This document shows, in pieces, positions 26,451-35,157 of a stretch of 64,000 nucleotides of DNA. Both the position numbers and the translations under genes were made by a program. Position 1 is the first letter of the stretch. Every line of letters begins with the position of its first letter. A model generated the notes under the pieces. That model was not told where the DNA came from. It did not search any database and saw only the letters and a program-made list of their open reading frames with translations. This stretch comes from an uncultured Chitinophaga sp. (GTDB lineage Bacteria > Bacteroidota > Bacteroidia > Chitinophagales > Chitinophagaceae), in the NCBI RefSeq assembly GCF_937898475.1, contig NZ_CALEJS010000011.1, positions 310,001-374,000 of the forward strand, read 5' to 3'.

Positions 26451-27239
26451 TTACTTATGATGGCGGAACAGCCACGGCAGCAGATCAGGCTCTGCAAAAG
26501 CATTGTCCCAGCTGTTATGCCCTACCCCGGGATACTCGCTGTACTTTACCTCTGACCCCAGTTTTTTCAGCTCGGCATAGTAGGCACGGGAGAAATCTAC
26601 CGGTACCGCGTTATCATCTGATCCGTGAAAGATCCATAAAGGAACCTTGTTGGCAAAGTTGGCGGCTGTTTTCACATTACCTGCGCCGCAAATGGGAAAA
26701 GCTACTGCAAAGAGCTGCGGATAGCGGGCCAGCAGGTCATACGTACCTATACCACCTAGCGATAACCCGCCGATGTATACACGTTTGGCATCTATCTTAC
26801 CGGAAGCCAGCAGGCTGTCCAGCAATGCCTTTACCAATGCGCCGGGAGCAGTGGGCGGAGCGTCTGTGAGAAAATCAGCCCCTGTCACTTTGCCGGAAGT
26901 ATCACGTTTCATCCGGAAAGGCGACCAGGATTTACCAGGCGGGCATTGCGGGAACAACACATAAGCCGGGAATTCGCGGCGCAGCGTATCGTTCAGGAAC
27001 AGGGCGCCGCCATGCAGCAGCTGGGCGGCATTATCAGTGCCTCGCTCCCCTGAACCATGCAGAAAAATGATCAGAGGATAAGCTTTATGCATATCGTTAT
27101 TCAACGGCTTCAACAACCGGTAACGCAGTGTGTCTCCTTCCTTTGTGAAGGATTCGTGGCTATAGGCGCTCATATCCTGTGCCTGCACGGCCAATATATT
27201 CGTTAACGTTATTGCAAGTAACAGCAGGTACCGCATCAT
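26451..27239 (-). CDS. Secreted alpha/beta hydrolase (esterase/peptidase-like)
   Basis: About 262 residues with a signal peptide (MMRYLLLLAITLTNILAVQAQ). The start is one of two adjacent ATGs at 27239 or 27236; an upstream in-frame start lacks a signal. The catalytic serine is in GGLSLGGIG, the acid in HGSDDNAVPV, and the histidine in GVGHNSWDN. LIIFLHGSGERG is the oxyanion-loop region. It belongs to the COG4099-like predicted peptidase/esterase group related to feruloyl esterases and dienelactone hydrolases. It acts outside the cytoplasm; the substrate is unknown. Confidence 0.85.
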   Translation of the reverse strand: MMRYLLLLAITLTNILAVQAQDMSAYSHESFTKEGDTLRYRLLKPLNNDMHKAYPLIIFLHGSGERGTDNAAQLLHGGALFLNDTLRREFPAYVLFPQCPPGKSWSPFRMKRDTSGKVTGADFLTDAPPTAPGALVKALLDSLLASGKIDAKRVYIGGLSLGGIGTYDLLARYPQLFAVAFPICGAGNVKTAANFANKVPLWIFHGSDDNAVPVDFSRAYYAELKKLGSEVKYSEYPGVGHNSWDNAFAEPDLLPWLFRHHK

Positions 27240-27287
27240 GTAAAGTTTGTCTGAATATACAAAATAATGTGCCAACGACGGCTGCCT

Positions 27288-28085
27288 TTAGTATTTCAGT
27301 ACAAAATGCTGCTTTATTTTGAACTCCGGTTTAAAGAACACCAGGCCGATAAAAAACAGGTCAATCGTCATGGTAACTGCCGGGTGTTGCTGTATAGACT
27401 GCCAGGCTTCTTCCATACCCGGCGTCCAGTGAATATCGTCAAATATAAAGATGGAATCGTTGTGCGAGCGGCTAAGACACTGCTGAAAGTAAGATAAGGT
27501 AGGTTCCTTCCGGTGGTTACCGTCTATAAATACCCAGTCCAGGCGTGGCGTTTTTTGCAGCAGCGCCGGCAGTACGTCATCAAAATTGCCGGTAAGCTGT
27601 TTTACGTTGTGTATATCCAGCACTTCAAAGTTACGCTGTGCGCGGGCGGCGATATTGGGACAGCCTTCAATGGTGATCAGCTCTGCATCTGGTTTGGCCA
27701 GGGCCATATAGGCGGAAGACAGACCCAGCGAGGTACCCAGCTCCAGCAGGTACTGCGGCTGGAGGTATTGCACCAGGCGATAGAACAGCTGGCCGAATTT
27801 AGGCGGTTTGGCAGCATGGCGGGCAATATCGCTAACTCTGCGGGAAGTTCCGGCCCCGGTAAGGGACCCTGCGCCCAGGTCTGTTACCTGGATCATTTCC
27901 TTTGTCTGTAACAATTCTCTGCGCAAGGCCTCTACTTCCTTGAAAACAGAGGGCTGTTTTTTATCGCGCAGTACTTCTTCTATCAATGCATACACAAATG
28001 GCGAGTGTACATCGTGCCGGTTGCCTGCAGTAAAGTAGTAGCGCAGGTATTTTTTAGCAAACTGTGTCTGGTGTTGAAAACCCAT
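27288..28085 (-). CDS. Class I SAM-dependent methyltransferase
   Basis: A 265-residue protein of the O-methyltransferase-like Methyltransf_24 kind. The SAM site is YLLELGTSLGLSSAYMALA near residue 112, with the acidic residue in ITIEGCPNIAARAQRNF and later DWVFIDGNHRKEPTLSYF and FIFDDIHWTPGMEEAW. The N-terminal RYYFTAGNRHDVHSPFVYAL is characteristic of a Bacteroidota-specific group. The substrate is unknown. It lies 27 bp after the glycosyltransferase gene, in a likely operon. Confidence 0.85.
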   Translation of the reverse strand: MGFQHQTQFAKKYLRYYFTAGNRHDVHSPFVYALIEEVLRDKKQPSVFKEVEALRRELLQTKEMIQVTDLGAGSLTGAGTSRRVSDIARHAAKPPKFGQLFYRLVQYLQPQYLLELGTSLGLSSAYMALAKPDAELITIEGCPNIAARAQRNFEVLDIHNVKQLTGNFDDVLPALLQKTPRLDWVFIDGNHRKEPTLSYFQQCLSRSHNDSIFIFDDIHWTPGMEEAWQSIQQHPAVTMTIDLFFIGLVFFKPEFKIKQHFVLKY

Positions 28086-28112
28086 TGTTGTTGGACAAGC
28101 CCGGAGGGCTAT

Positions 28113-28850
28113 TTAATATATTTTCGCTTTAATCAGTCCCAGTCTATGTAGCAGATGCTGGAAAGAAACCCGCAATACTCCCATTCCATAGATGGCACTC
28201 CTTTTTAAATTGATGCTGGAGGCATCTTCAAAATATTTTGTAGGACAGGTAACCTCTCCTATTTCAAATCCTTTCATAAAGATCTGCGAAAGCATTTCAT
28301 TATCGAAAATGAAATCATCGCTGTTGTCCATATAACGAATTGCCAGCAGCACCTCCTTTGAAAAAGCCCGGTAACCGGTATGGTATTCACTGAGCTTCTG
28401 GTTGATCAGGAGGTTCTGGGAAAGCGTTAAAAAACGGTTAAATAAATACTTATATACCGGCATTCCACCTTTCAGGGCGCCTTTGCCAAGGATACGGGAA
28501 CCCAGCACCACCGGGTATACATCATTGGCAATGATACTGCACATGGCCGGTATAAGCTTTGGAGTGTATTGATAATCAGGGTGTACCATGATCACAATGT
28601 CGGCTCCAAGTTCCAGGGCTTTGTTGTAACAACTTTTCTGGTTACCGCCGTAGCCCTTGTTTTTGTCATGACGGATAATATGTCGGATCCCCAGCTGTTT
28701 AGCTACGTCTACCGTATCATCCCTGCTGGCGTCATCCACCAGCACCACTTCGTCCACTATATCAAAAGGGATCTCATGATAGGTTTTTTCCAGTGTTAGC
28801 GCTGCATTGTAGGCCGGTAACACCACTACAATCTTCTTATTGTAAAGCAT
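28113..28850 (-). CDS. Family 2 glycosyltransferase (DPM1-like)
   Basis: About 245 residues. The start is ATG 28850 (MLYNKKIVVVLPAYN), 21 bp after a TATCTTTG box; a TTG further upstream overlaps the promoter. It has the GT-A fold marks VVLPAYNAALTLEKTY, VDEVVLVDDASRDDT and DIVIMVHPDYQY (DxD-like), plus HTGYRAFSKEVL. It resembles dolichol/undecaprenyl-phosphate mannosyl or glucosyl transferases but has no C-terminal membrane helices. It probably transfers a sugar to a lipid or glycan in the cell envelope. Confidence 0.88.
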   Translation of the reverse strand: MLYNKKIVVVLPAYNAALTLEKTYHEIPFDIVDEVVLVDDASRDDTVDVAKQLGIRHIIRHDKNKGYGGNQKSCYNKALELGADIVIMVHPDYQYTPKLIPAMCSIIANDVYPVVLGSRILGKGALKGGMPVYKYLFNRFLTLSQNLLINQKLSEYHTGYRAFSKEVLLAIRYMDNSDDFIFDNEMLSQIFMKGFEIGEVTCPTKYFEDASSINLKRSAIYGMGVLRVSFQHLLHRLGLIKAKIY

Positions 28851-28871
28851 GAAAAGTGGCGAATTTGGCAG

Positions 28872-28879
28872 CAAAGATA
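28872..28879 (-). promoter_or_regulatory. -7 box of the glycosyltransferase gene
   Basis: TATCTTTG on the minus strand fits TAnnTTTG, 21 bp before the ATG. No TTG at the usual spacing is seen. Confidence 0.45.
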
Positions 28880-28920
28880 ACAGGAATCATGTCAATCCTA
28901 CCTATCAAATAAATTCCTAC

Positions 28921-28928
28921 TATCTTTG
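28921..28928 (+). promoter_or_regulatory. -7 box of the unknown exported protein gene
   Basis: TATCTTTG on the plus strand, facing away from the glycosyltransferase box. No good -33 TTG is seen. Confidence 0.45.
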
Positions 28929-28990
28929 TACCCTGAAAAATTTTGGCACTATATTTTCTTAAGGATTTGTTAATAAAACGCAAACACAGC

Positions 28991-30265
28991 ATGAACATAC
29001 TTTATATGAAAAATTATGTTAGATATGTAACCTTATTTTTCCTAATGCTGAGCTGCTTTTTATCTTCCAGGGCACAGGAAAAAACCACTGTTGATACAGT
29101 GATCCCTGAGCCCCGCACCGAGATCCGGACAACGCCAACTATCCGGACTGCCGACACCACTATCAAAAGAATACTGGACGAGCTGGCGAAGATATCAGAT
29201 AGCGATAAACAGAATTCAAATGCCATACAGGGTTTGTTGCAGGGGAAAGAGATTGATAATCTGACTAAATATGAGCTGATCAAGAATAACCTGATCAATG
29301 CCAGTGAGACTTATTATCTGCTGAATAAAAAGATCATTGACCTTAAATCACGTACTACCACCAATAACCTGGATGTGTTCATAACATCATTGAACAACCC
29401 GGAAAGTAAAGAGCTGGGCTTTTCATTCAGCGACCGCATTGTTGAACTGGTGGAGAAAATAGTGCTGAAGGGTAAAGTTGATAAGGGCGAGCGTAACGGC
29501 AAAATAGTGGAATCTACCAAGTCTATCATCAACAGCCCTATTTTCCAGAGTTTTACCTCACTTACGCCGCCGCTGGCCATTGCCAATTCCGTAATGAACT
29601 TCCTGCACAGCGTAAGCGTGAACAATAAGCAGATCAGCCAGAAAACACTGCAGGATTTTGAAAAGGAACTGAACAAATATGTGGTGTACTACACCGCGCT
29701 GAACGATGCGAACCAGAAATTTGAGTTTGGACTGAACTTTAACAAAGATCAGCTGAACCTGTTGCAGGACAACCTGTATGACCACCTGATGTTCACTGCC
29801 AGCGCACTTAAGTTCCAGCTGCCGCAACGGGGCAATAAGACCATTGGAGAAACCATGAACGATTTCTTCTTTGATTTCAAGAAAGAGAAAGTGGTACAGT
29901 TCTTTAACGACCTGGAAGTGAAATACGCCAAAGGCAAACGCATTGACTACGAAATGCTGTTGAGGGAAAATCCCAACCTGAAAGAGGTGAATAACCAGCT
30001 GGAAGACCTGATACTGCAAACCAAACGTTTCGAGAACCTGTACAACGAATACTTCACCCTGCTGGATTCTTATTACAACAAGGTGAATAATTCCCTGAAA
30101 ATAGCACAGGATAACGGCCTTGCAGATCAGAACATGATCACCAACAAGCAAACCGAATTCAGGAACCTGAAGAATGAAGCAGTAACAGATATACAGGCCT
30201 CCATCAACATCAAGGAACTGTATAACAATACCGACAAGGTAAAATACCGCTACAGGATATTCTAA
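28991..30265 (+). CDS. Exported helical protein of unknown function
   Basis: About 424 residues from ATG 28991, or 419 from ATG 29006; an earlier frame opening at TTG 28943 gives no sensible signal. MKNYVRYVTLFFLMLSC followed by FLSSRAQ is a signal peptide. The rest is rich in Asn, Lys, Leu and Ile and predicted mostly helical, with heptad-like stretches (for instance KNNLINASETYYLLNKKIIDLK and LEDLILQTKRFENLYNEYF). No domain is recognised. It has its own -7 box and its own terminator, so it is a single-gene unit. It could be a periplasmic coiled-coil scaffold, but nothing visible says so. Confidence 0.8.
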   Translation: MNILYMKNYVRYVTLFFLMLSCFLSSRAQEKTTVDTVIPEPRTEIRTTPTIRTADTTIKRILDELAKISDSDKQNSNAIQGLLQGKEIDNLTKYELIKNNLINASETYYLLNKKIIDLKSRTTTNNLDVFITSLNNPESKELGFSFSDRIVELVEKIVLKGKVDKGERNGKIVESTKSIINSPIFQSFTSLTPPLAIANSVMNFLHSVSVNNKQISQKTLQDFEKELNKYVVYYTALNDANQKFEFGLNFNKDQLNLLQDNLYDHLMFTASALKFQLPQRGNKTIGETMNDFFFDFKKEKVVQFFNDLEVKYAKGKRIDYEMLLRENPNLKEVNNQLEDLILQTKRFENLYNEYFTLLDSYYNKVNNSLKIAQDNGLADQNMITNKQTEFRNLKNEAVTDIQASINIKELYNNTDKVKYRYRIF

Positions 30266-30286
30266 GCAATAAACAGTAATGTATTG

Positions 30287-30323
30287 AACGCTGAACGCTC
30301 TGACCGGGCGTTCAGCGTTTTTG
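30287..30323 (+). terminator. AACGC-family intrinsic terminator
   Basis: AACGCTGAACGC (30287-30298) pairs perfectly with GCGTTCAGCGTT (30308-30319), followed by T-rich sequence. It is 21 bp after the stop of the unknown exported protein gene and before oxyR. Confidence 0.85.
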
Positions 30324-30386
30324 CATTATGCACCTGATGCGTTCAATAGATTTTATCGATAACTTAGCCCTATAAATTTCGGGACC

Positions 30387-31337
30387 ATGACCACTGTCCA
30401 ACTGGAATACATTGTAGCGGTAGATACCTACAGAAGCTTTGTAGTAGCCGCAGAGAAGTGCTTTGTGACACAACCTACACTGAGCATGCAGATACAGAAA
30501 CTGGAAGACGAGCTGGGGATCAAGATCTTTGACCGGAGCAAATTGCCGGTGGTACCTACGGAAATAGGTATTTCCGTGATAGCGCAATCACGTGTGATCC
30601 TGAAGGAAAGTTCCCGCATTAAGGAGATTATTGCAGGCCATAAAAAGGAAATACAGGGTAACCTGAAAGTGGGCATTATACCTACGCTGGCGCCTTACCT
30701 GCTGCCCCGTATATTAACGGGGTTCATGAAAAAATATCCCAAAGTAAAGCTGGAAATATGGGAATACCCTACTGAACAGATCATCCAGCAACTCAAACAG
30801 GAGCTGCTGGATTGCGGCCTGCTGGCCACTCCCCTGCATAATGCCACCCTGGAGGAACATCCGCTTTTTTACGAATCGTTTGTTGTGTACACTGCGAAAA
30901 ATAATGAGCTTTTCAGTAAAAAGTTTATCAAGCCGGATGACCTGGATGTACGGGAAGTATGGCTGCTGAATGAAGGGCACTGTATGCGCAACCAGGTGCT
31001 GAACATCTGCAGGGACAAGTTCACCATGGGAGAATACAAGAACCTGGAGTACAACACCGGCAGCGTGGAAACATTGAAAAGAATGGTAGACCTGAATGAC
31101 GGTTACACTATCTTACCGGAGCTCTCCCTGCAGGATCTCTCTGCCCGCCAGATGAATATGGTGCGGTATTTTAAGTCGCCCGAGCCGGTACGCGAAATAA
31201 GCCTGGTAACACACCGTTTCTTTATCAAACAGGCACTGATAGGCGCATTTAAGAAAGAGATACTGACACAGGTACCGGATAAGATGAAAGTACAGAAGCA
31301 AAAAAGAGTAGTGGATATTTTGCCTGAAAAGGGATGA
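30387..31337 (+). CDS. oxyR: Hydrogen peroxide sensor OxyR (LysR family)
   Basis: A 316-residue LysR-type regulator. The winged helix is at residues 1-60 (TTVQLEYIVAVDTYRSF, CFVTQPTLSMQIQKLEDELG), and the effector domain runs from about 92. The redox pair is exactly preserved: Cys199 in LLNEGHCMRNQ and Cys208 in LNIC, with the E. coli spacing and numbering. On oxidation such proteins switch on catalase, peroxiredoxin and iron-storage genes. No such target is adjacent. It is transcribed alone, after an intrinsic terminator, and converges on the M48 gene. Confidence 0.93.
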   Translation: MTTVQLEYIVAVDTYRSFVVAAEKCFVTQPTLSMQIQKLEDELGIKIFDRSKLPVVPTEIGISVIAQSRVILKESSRIKEIIAGHKKEIQGNLKVGIIPTLAPYLLPRILTGFMKKYPKVKLEIWEYPTEQIIQQLKQELLDCGLLATPLHNATLEEHPLFYESFVVYTAKNNELFSKKFIKPDDLDVREVWLLNEGHCMRNQVLNICRDKFTMGEYKNLEYNTGSVETLKRMVDLNDGYTILPELSLQDLSARQMNMVRYFKSPEPVREISLVTHRFFIKQALIGAFKKEILTQVPDKMKVQKQKRVVDILPEKG

Positions 31338-31343
31338 GGAATA

Positions 31344-31465
31344 GCTTTTAGCTGTTAACTAAAAGCAAAAAAGCCGCAAGTAATGTTTAGTAATGGCCTT
31401 CGACCTTACTGAACATTACTTGCGGCTTGTAGTTTTATAGCTAAAAGCTAACAGCTAGCAGCCAA
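31344..31465. repeat. TTAGC-family repeat around a terminator hairpin
   Basis: Between the convergent oxyR and M48 stops, AGCTTTTAGCTGTTAAC words on the left (31343-31361) face GCTAAAAGCTAACAGCTAGC words on the right (31440-31460). They flank the long hairpin at 31371-31428. The arms share the 11-mer AGCTTTTAGCT in inverted form. Confidence 0.7.
31371..31428 (-). terminator. Long hairpin terminator of the M48 gene
   Basis: AAGCCGCAAGTAATGTT and onward (31371-31395) pairs with 31404-31428 over about 25 bp with two mismatches. On the minus strand it is followed by TTTTTTG, so it terminates the M48 transcript; it could also stop oxyR. Confidence 0.85.
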
Positions 31466-31469
31466 TTGC

Positions 31470-32270
31470 TTACTTCACCGGCTGGTAATATTTCATAGCC
31501 TCAGGCATTAGCTGTTGCAGTTGTGCTACGCGGCGGGCATCGCTGGGGTGGGTGCTGAGCAATTCCGGTGGCTTTTGTCCACCGGTGTTAGCCATACGCT
31601 GCCAGAAAGGAACAGCTTCCTGCGGGTTGTAACCTGCCATAGCCATAAAGATCAAGCCCAGGTGATCTGCTTCCAGCTCATTCTGGCGGGAGAAGGCAGA
31701 GAGGCCCAGGTTACCGCCTACACCAAACGATTGCAGGAAGATATTCTGTGCCTGGGGATTACGGTTCAGGGCCACGGCACCGGCTACCTGTATACCCTGG
31801 GCAATCAGGCCCTGGCTCATACGCTCATTTCCATGCCGTGCAATAGCGTGGGCAATTTCGTGACCCATTACACAGGAAAGGGCAGTTTCATTCTGCGTTA
31901 CCGGCAGCAGGCCGGTATATACCACTACCTTACCTCCGGGCATACACCAGGCATTCACCTCTTTATTATTCACCAGGTTGAATTCCCATTGGTAATTGGC
32001 AACTTCATTACCCAACTTATGCTCTGTCATATAACGGGTAACCGCGTTCGCAATACGGTTACCTACCCTTTTTACCATCTCAGCATCTTTGCTGACAGTA
32101 GGAGAAACTGCCTTATTTTCTGTTAAAAAGGTTTTGTACTCCTGCAGTGCCATGGACTGCATCTGGCTTTCAGGGATCAGGTTCAATTGACTACGGCCGG
32201 TGATGGGCACACGCGTACAGGCCGCTATTAGCCCCAGGCCGGCAGTTACTAGTAAAACAGTCTTTTTCAT
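31470..32270 (-). CDS. M48 family metallopeptidase lipoprotein
   Basis: A 266-residue periplasmic or outer membrane zinc protease of the BepA/LoiP type. The start is ATG 32270 (MKKTVLLVTAGLGLIAAC), with a lipobox ending at Cys18. The zinc site HExxH is in CVMGHEIAHAIARHGNERMS, with the third ligand in AFSRQNELEADHLG, and LSTHPSDARRVAQL is the usual C-terminal M48 motif. E. coli relatives act in outer membrane protein quality control. A longer frame to 32375 has no signal peptide. Confidence 0.93.
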   Translation of the reverse strand: MKKTVLLVTAGLGLIAACTRVPITGRSQLNLIPESQMQSMALQEYKTFLTENKAVSPTVSKDAEMVKRVGNRIANAVTRYMTEHKLGNEVANYQWEFNLVNNKEVNAWCMPGGKVVVYTGLLPVTQNETALSCVMGHEIAHAIARHGNERMSQGLIAQGIQVAGAVALNRNPQAQNIFLQSFGVGGNLGLSAFSRQNELEADHLGLIFMAMAGYNPQEAVPFWQRMANTGGQKPPELLSTHPSDARRVAQLQQLMPEAMKYYQPVK

Positions 32271-32372
32271 GGGTGAATAATTTGAATTTTTTGTCCAACT
32301 GTACCAACATCCAAACTTGATCCGCATATACACGTTATAACAACTGACGGCTGATATAAGTTGGTTCAGCGA

Positions 32373-32402
32373 CAAAAATACTTAGAGCAAGGGAAATGCC
32401 AA
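32373..32402 (-). promoter_or_regulatory. Promoter of the M48 gene
   Basis: On the minus strand TTG (32400-32402) and TATTTTTG (32373-32380) are 19 bp apart. This predicts a leader of roughly 95 bases before the ATG at 32270. Confidence 0.6.
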
Positions 32403-32418
32403 ACCTTTAATTCAGGGT

Positions 32419-32632
32419 TCAAAATTCCAAAAACCAAATACTGAAATCCAAATTCCAAATACCAAAATCCAAATGCCAAAGTGTAAATGTCAGAAAAGCA
32501 GATTCCAAAAGCCGGAATAAGAACGGTCAGCGAACTAACCGCAACCTGCAATAGCTGTTATTTAAGCTATTGCCAGGCACCTTACCTCGTTAAGCTTTGG
32601 AATCTGGTATTTGGAATTTTACCTTGGAATTT
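32419..32632. repeat. CCAAAT-family inverted repeat before the M48 promoter
   Basis: Left arm words (ATTCCAAAAACCAAAT, ATTCCAAATACC) at 32419-32478 and right arm words (TTTGGAATCTGG, TATTTGGAATTTT) at 32596-32632, with a loop of about 115 bases. The right arm carries the same 12-mer seen at 14421 and 50757. Confidence 0.75.
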
Positions 32633-32637
32633 ACTAA

Positions 32638-33288
32638 TTAGTCTTTGCGGCGGAAGCCTCTTTTGTTCTTAAACAGCGGCACTTTGTTCTCGTTTCCGGT
32701 GAGCAGGCGCGCAATGTTCTTCTGGTGGGTCAGCACCACCATTAATGCAACCGCGATGGCGAATATGCGGTAAAACACTTCCGGTTCGTTGAAGATGTAT
32801 AGGATGAGAATGGGAAATGCAATGCTGGCTATAATAGAACTCAGTGATACATACCTGGTAAGAAAAAGGATCATCAGGAAAACGCCTACGCAGCAAACGG
32901 CCACAATAGGCTGAATAGCGAGCACCAGGCCAAAAAGGGTAGCGATCCCTTTACCACCCTTAAAACCGGCCCATATAGGGAAGATATGGCCCACTACAGC
33001 GGCAAGTCCTAACCCGATCTGGAAGTTCACCAATTGTGTAAGATGTTCTGAAGACTGATAATACGGTAACAGATAAGAAAGCCTTACTGCGACAACGCCC
33101 TTTAGCATGTCGACCACCATCACGAAAGTACCGGCTTTAGGTCCCAGCACACGGAAAGTATTGGTAGCACCGGCATTGCCGCTGCCATATTCCCGGATGT
33201 CCATGCCGAAAACACCTTTGCTCACCCATACTGCAGTTGGTATCGAACCTATCAGATAGGCACAAATAAGAAATAAAAATTCTATCAT
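32638..33288 (-). CDS. plsY: Glycerol-3-phosphate 1-O-acyltransferase PlsY
   Basis: About 216 residues, an inner membrane enzyme acylating glycerol-3-phosphate from acyl-phosphate, the first step of phospholipid synthesis. The start is ATG 33288 (a GTG one codon earlier is possible). Family marks are YLIGSIPTAVWVSKGVFG, DIREYGSGNAGATNTFRVLG and FKGGKGIATLFG. Five or so membrane helices are visible. The basic tail (FKNKRGFRRKD) is followed at once by the repeat arm. Confidence 0.96.
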   Translation of the reverse strand: MIEFLFLICAYLIGSIPTAVWVSKGVFGMDIREYGSGNAGATNTFRVLGPKAGTFVMVVDMLKGVVAVRLSYLLPYYQSSEHLTQLVNFQIGLGLAAVVGHIFPIWAGFKGGKGIATLFGLVLAIQPIVAVCCVGVFLMILFLTRYVSLSSIIASIAFPILILYIFNEPEVFYRIFAIAVALMVVLTHQKNIARLLTGNENKVPLFKNKRGFRRKD

Positions 33289-33413
33289 CACAATAAGTTG
33301 GAATGCTAAGATAACAAAAATCTACGCCAAAATTAATAAAATATTAAGCTTTTATTTAACACGAAAGAGGGAAAATTTATTGACAATTATACGTGTAAAT
33401 AAATTTATTTTTC

Positions 33414-34232
33414 TTAATTGACTATTAATTTCATCGCCAGCCAGTTATCTTTCTCTACCTGCTCCAGTCTTACCAGACCCTGCAGGGACGCGGATTCCAG
33501 GATAGCAGCTTCGTCCTGGGTCATTATTCCGCTCAGCAGTAAATATCCGCCGGGTACCAGCAGCCTGTGCATATCTGCCATGTATTGCAGGAGAATGTTG
33601 CGGTTAATATTTGCCAGTATCACATCATAGGGCCCGCTAATGTCTTTCAGGCTATCTGCCTGCCATATACGAATATCCGCGGCCTGGTTCTCCGCAGCAT
33701 TTTCTTTACTGTTCTCTACGGCCCATTCGTCAATATCAATAGCGTCTGTATGGCCGGCACCCATTTTTTGGGCCAGTATGGCAAGAATGCCCGTACCGGT
33801 GCCAAAGTCGAACACTTTTTTGCCTGAAAGGTCCAGCTGCTGCATTAAGCGGATCATGGAAAAAGTGGTAGCGTGGTGCCCGGTGCCGAAAGACATTTTG
33901 GGGGTGATCACGATCTCGTGCGTTAACCGCTGCTCAAATGGCGGATGAAAACCTGCCCGTATACCACAAAAATCACCTACCAGCACGGGTTCAAAGTTGC
34001 TTTCCCATACCGCATTCCAGTTTTCCTGCTGTATCTCTTCTTTAGCATATGTAAGTCCGGCGGGTTGCAGGATAGCCTCCAGAGCTGCCTGGTCAAAATC
34101 TGCGACGGGAATATAGGCGATCAGCTGACCGGTCTTTTCTTCAAATCCTTCATAGGCAGCAGCGCTCAGCTGCGCAATAAGCACATCTGCCTCTGCTGAT
34201 GTACAGTGGATGGTAATAGCAATGTGTGACAT
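33414..34232 (-). CDS. prmA: Ribosomal protein L11 methyltransferase
   Basis: A 272-residue methyltransferase modifying ribosomal protein L11. An N-terminal substrate-recognition domain precedes the SAM domain with TPKMSFGTGHHATT, VFDFGTGTGILAILAQKMGA, AIDIDEWAVENSKEN and DVILANINRNILLQYM, a full set of PrmA motifs. A TATCTTTG box ends 4 bases before the ATG, directly after the stop of the upstream NIPSNAP gene, so the message may have no leader. Confidence 0.95.
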   Translation of the reverse strand: MSHIAITIHCTSAEADVLIAQLSAAAYEGFEEKTGQLIAYIPVADFDQAALEAILQPAGLTYAKEEIQQENWNAVWESNFEPVLVGDFCGIRAGFHPPFEQRLTHEIVITPKMSFGTGHHATTFSMIRLMQQLDLSGKKVFDFGTGTGILAILAQKMGAGHTDAIDIDEWAVENSKENAAENQAADIRIWQADSLKDISGPYDVILANINRNILLQYMADMHRLLVPGGYLLLSGIMTQDEAAILESASLQGLVRLEQVEKDNWLAMKLIVN

Positions 34233-34236
34233 GGCG

Positions 34237-34244
34237 CAAAGATA
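34237..34244 (-). promoter_or_regulatory. -7 box 4 bp upstream of the prmA ATG
   Basis: TATCTTTG on the minus strand, then CGCC and the ATG. If active it places the transcript start at or next to the ATG. No -33 TTG was found. Confidence 0.4.
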
Positions 34245-35057
34245 TCAGATATCTGAGTATGCTGCCGGGTATAAGAAGATGATCTCTGAACGTGAAACGT
34301 TGTGCTGGTATTCCGGCTTGGCAGACAGTTCTTTCCAGGCGGGATCACTGCTGAATGCTTTCCAGTGCTCATCACGGGAGGCTTTGTTCTCAAAGGTGGT
34401 CATGTACATCAGGTTGGGCATGCGGCTGCCGCTCAGTACTTCTGCATAGAATACGGCGTTAAAGCCCAGGCGTTTGAATATGCCTACTTCATCGCCCTTG
34501 TTGAACATCTGCACTTTATTGCGATACAACTTTTCTGTAGGGCCTTCATAGCTGCGCAGCTCATATATACGGTCGGCTTTAGGGCCTTTCAGACCGGGCA
34601 GCTGCATTTGCGGCTGACCAGTAAAGGCCTGCAGCAGTATTGTCTCCATCCTCGTATAAGGGACGGCGTTATAGGCGGCATCTATATAAGGCGCGCCTGC
34701 AGCGGCGTACTGCTTATCTGCTTCCAGCTGGCGGGGCAGCTGTACAAACTGGTCAAGGGAGCGGTAGGGCACCAGCACATATACGCGCCGGTCAGCAGCG
34801 GTATCATTGCCGACTGGTTTAAACACGCCTACTTTACTGATACCTGCCTTGTGAAGGGCAGGTATAAAGGCCTGCTGCAGGTATTGGTCTACAACGCCTT
34901 CCTGTGCAGCATCTTTTACATGGTATACCCTGATCTCATAATACTCCCGCTGCGGCGGTTTGGCAACAGCGGTGAATGAGCTCAACATTACAACGGCCAG
35001 TAATAAACATAAGGCCAGGCTTCCGTTCAACGGTTTTTCTTGTATCAGCTTTAACAT
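34245..35057 (-). CDS. NIPSNAP domain protein, exported
   Basis: About 270 residues from ATG 35057 (MLKLIQEKPLNGSLALCLLL), with a signal peptide ending near TAVA. Two ferredoxin-like NIPSNAP repeats follow: REYYEIRVYHVKDAAQEG with KAGISKVGVFKPVG, and RIYELRSYEGPTEKLYRNK with NAVFYAEVLSGSRMPNLMYM. NIPSNAP proteins are dimeric-barrel relatives of antibiotic-biosynthesis monooxygenases, with no settled function in bacteria. It directly precedes prmA. Confidence 0.88.
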   Translation of the reverse strand: MLKLIQEKPLNGSLALCLLLAVVMLSSFTAVAKPPQREYYEIRVYHVKDAAQEGVVDQYLQQAFIPALHKAGISKVGVFKPVGNDTAADRRVYVLVPYRSLDQFVQLPRQLEADKQYAAAGAPYIDAAYNAVPYTRMETILLQAFTGQPQMQLPGLKGPKADRIYELRSYEGPTEKLYRNKVQMFNKGDEVGIFKRLGFNAVFYAEVLSGSRMPNLMYMTTFENKASRDEHWKAFSSDPAWKELSAKPEYQHNVSRSEIIFLYPAAYSDI

Positions 35058-35157
35058 GAAATTTATAAAATGTGTGAGTGGCAAACGGATGCTCAATATA
35101 ACAGGAAAGATCAACTTTCATAAATAAATGTTATGAGCGGCGGGAAAAACAGCTTTT

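Larger units (their letters stand above)
32271..32637. other. 367-bp gap: M48 promoter plus CCAAAT-family inverted repeat
   Basis: No gene is seen here. The M48 promoter lies at 32373-32402. At 32419-32478 there is a left arm of CCAAAT/TTCCAAA words and at 32596-32632 a right arm beginning TTTGGAATCTGG, abutting the plsY stop. Between them, GCAATAGC and GCTATTGC (about 32550-32575) form a smaller hairpin, and the remaining sequence shows nothing recognisable. Confidence 0.7.

Noticed and set aside
30349..30375. OxyR-type box (ATAG-N7-CTAT) before oxyR
   Set aside because: ATAG and a later CTAT are present, but the spacing and half-sites do not match the four-part OxyR pattern.
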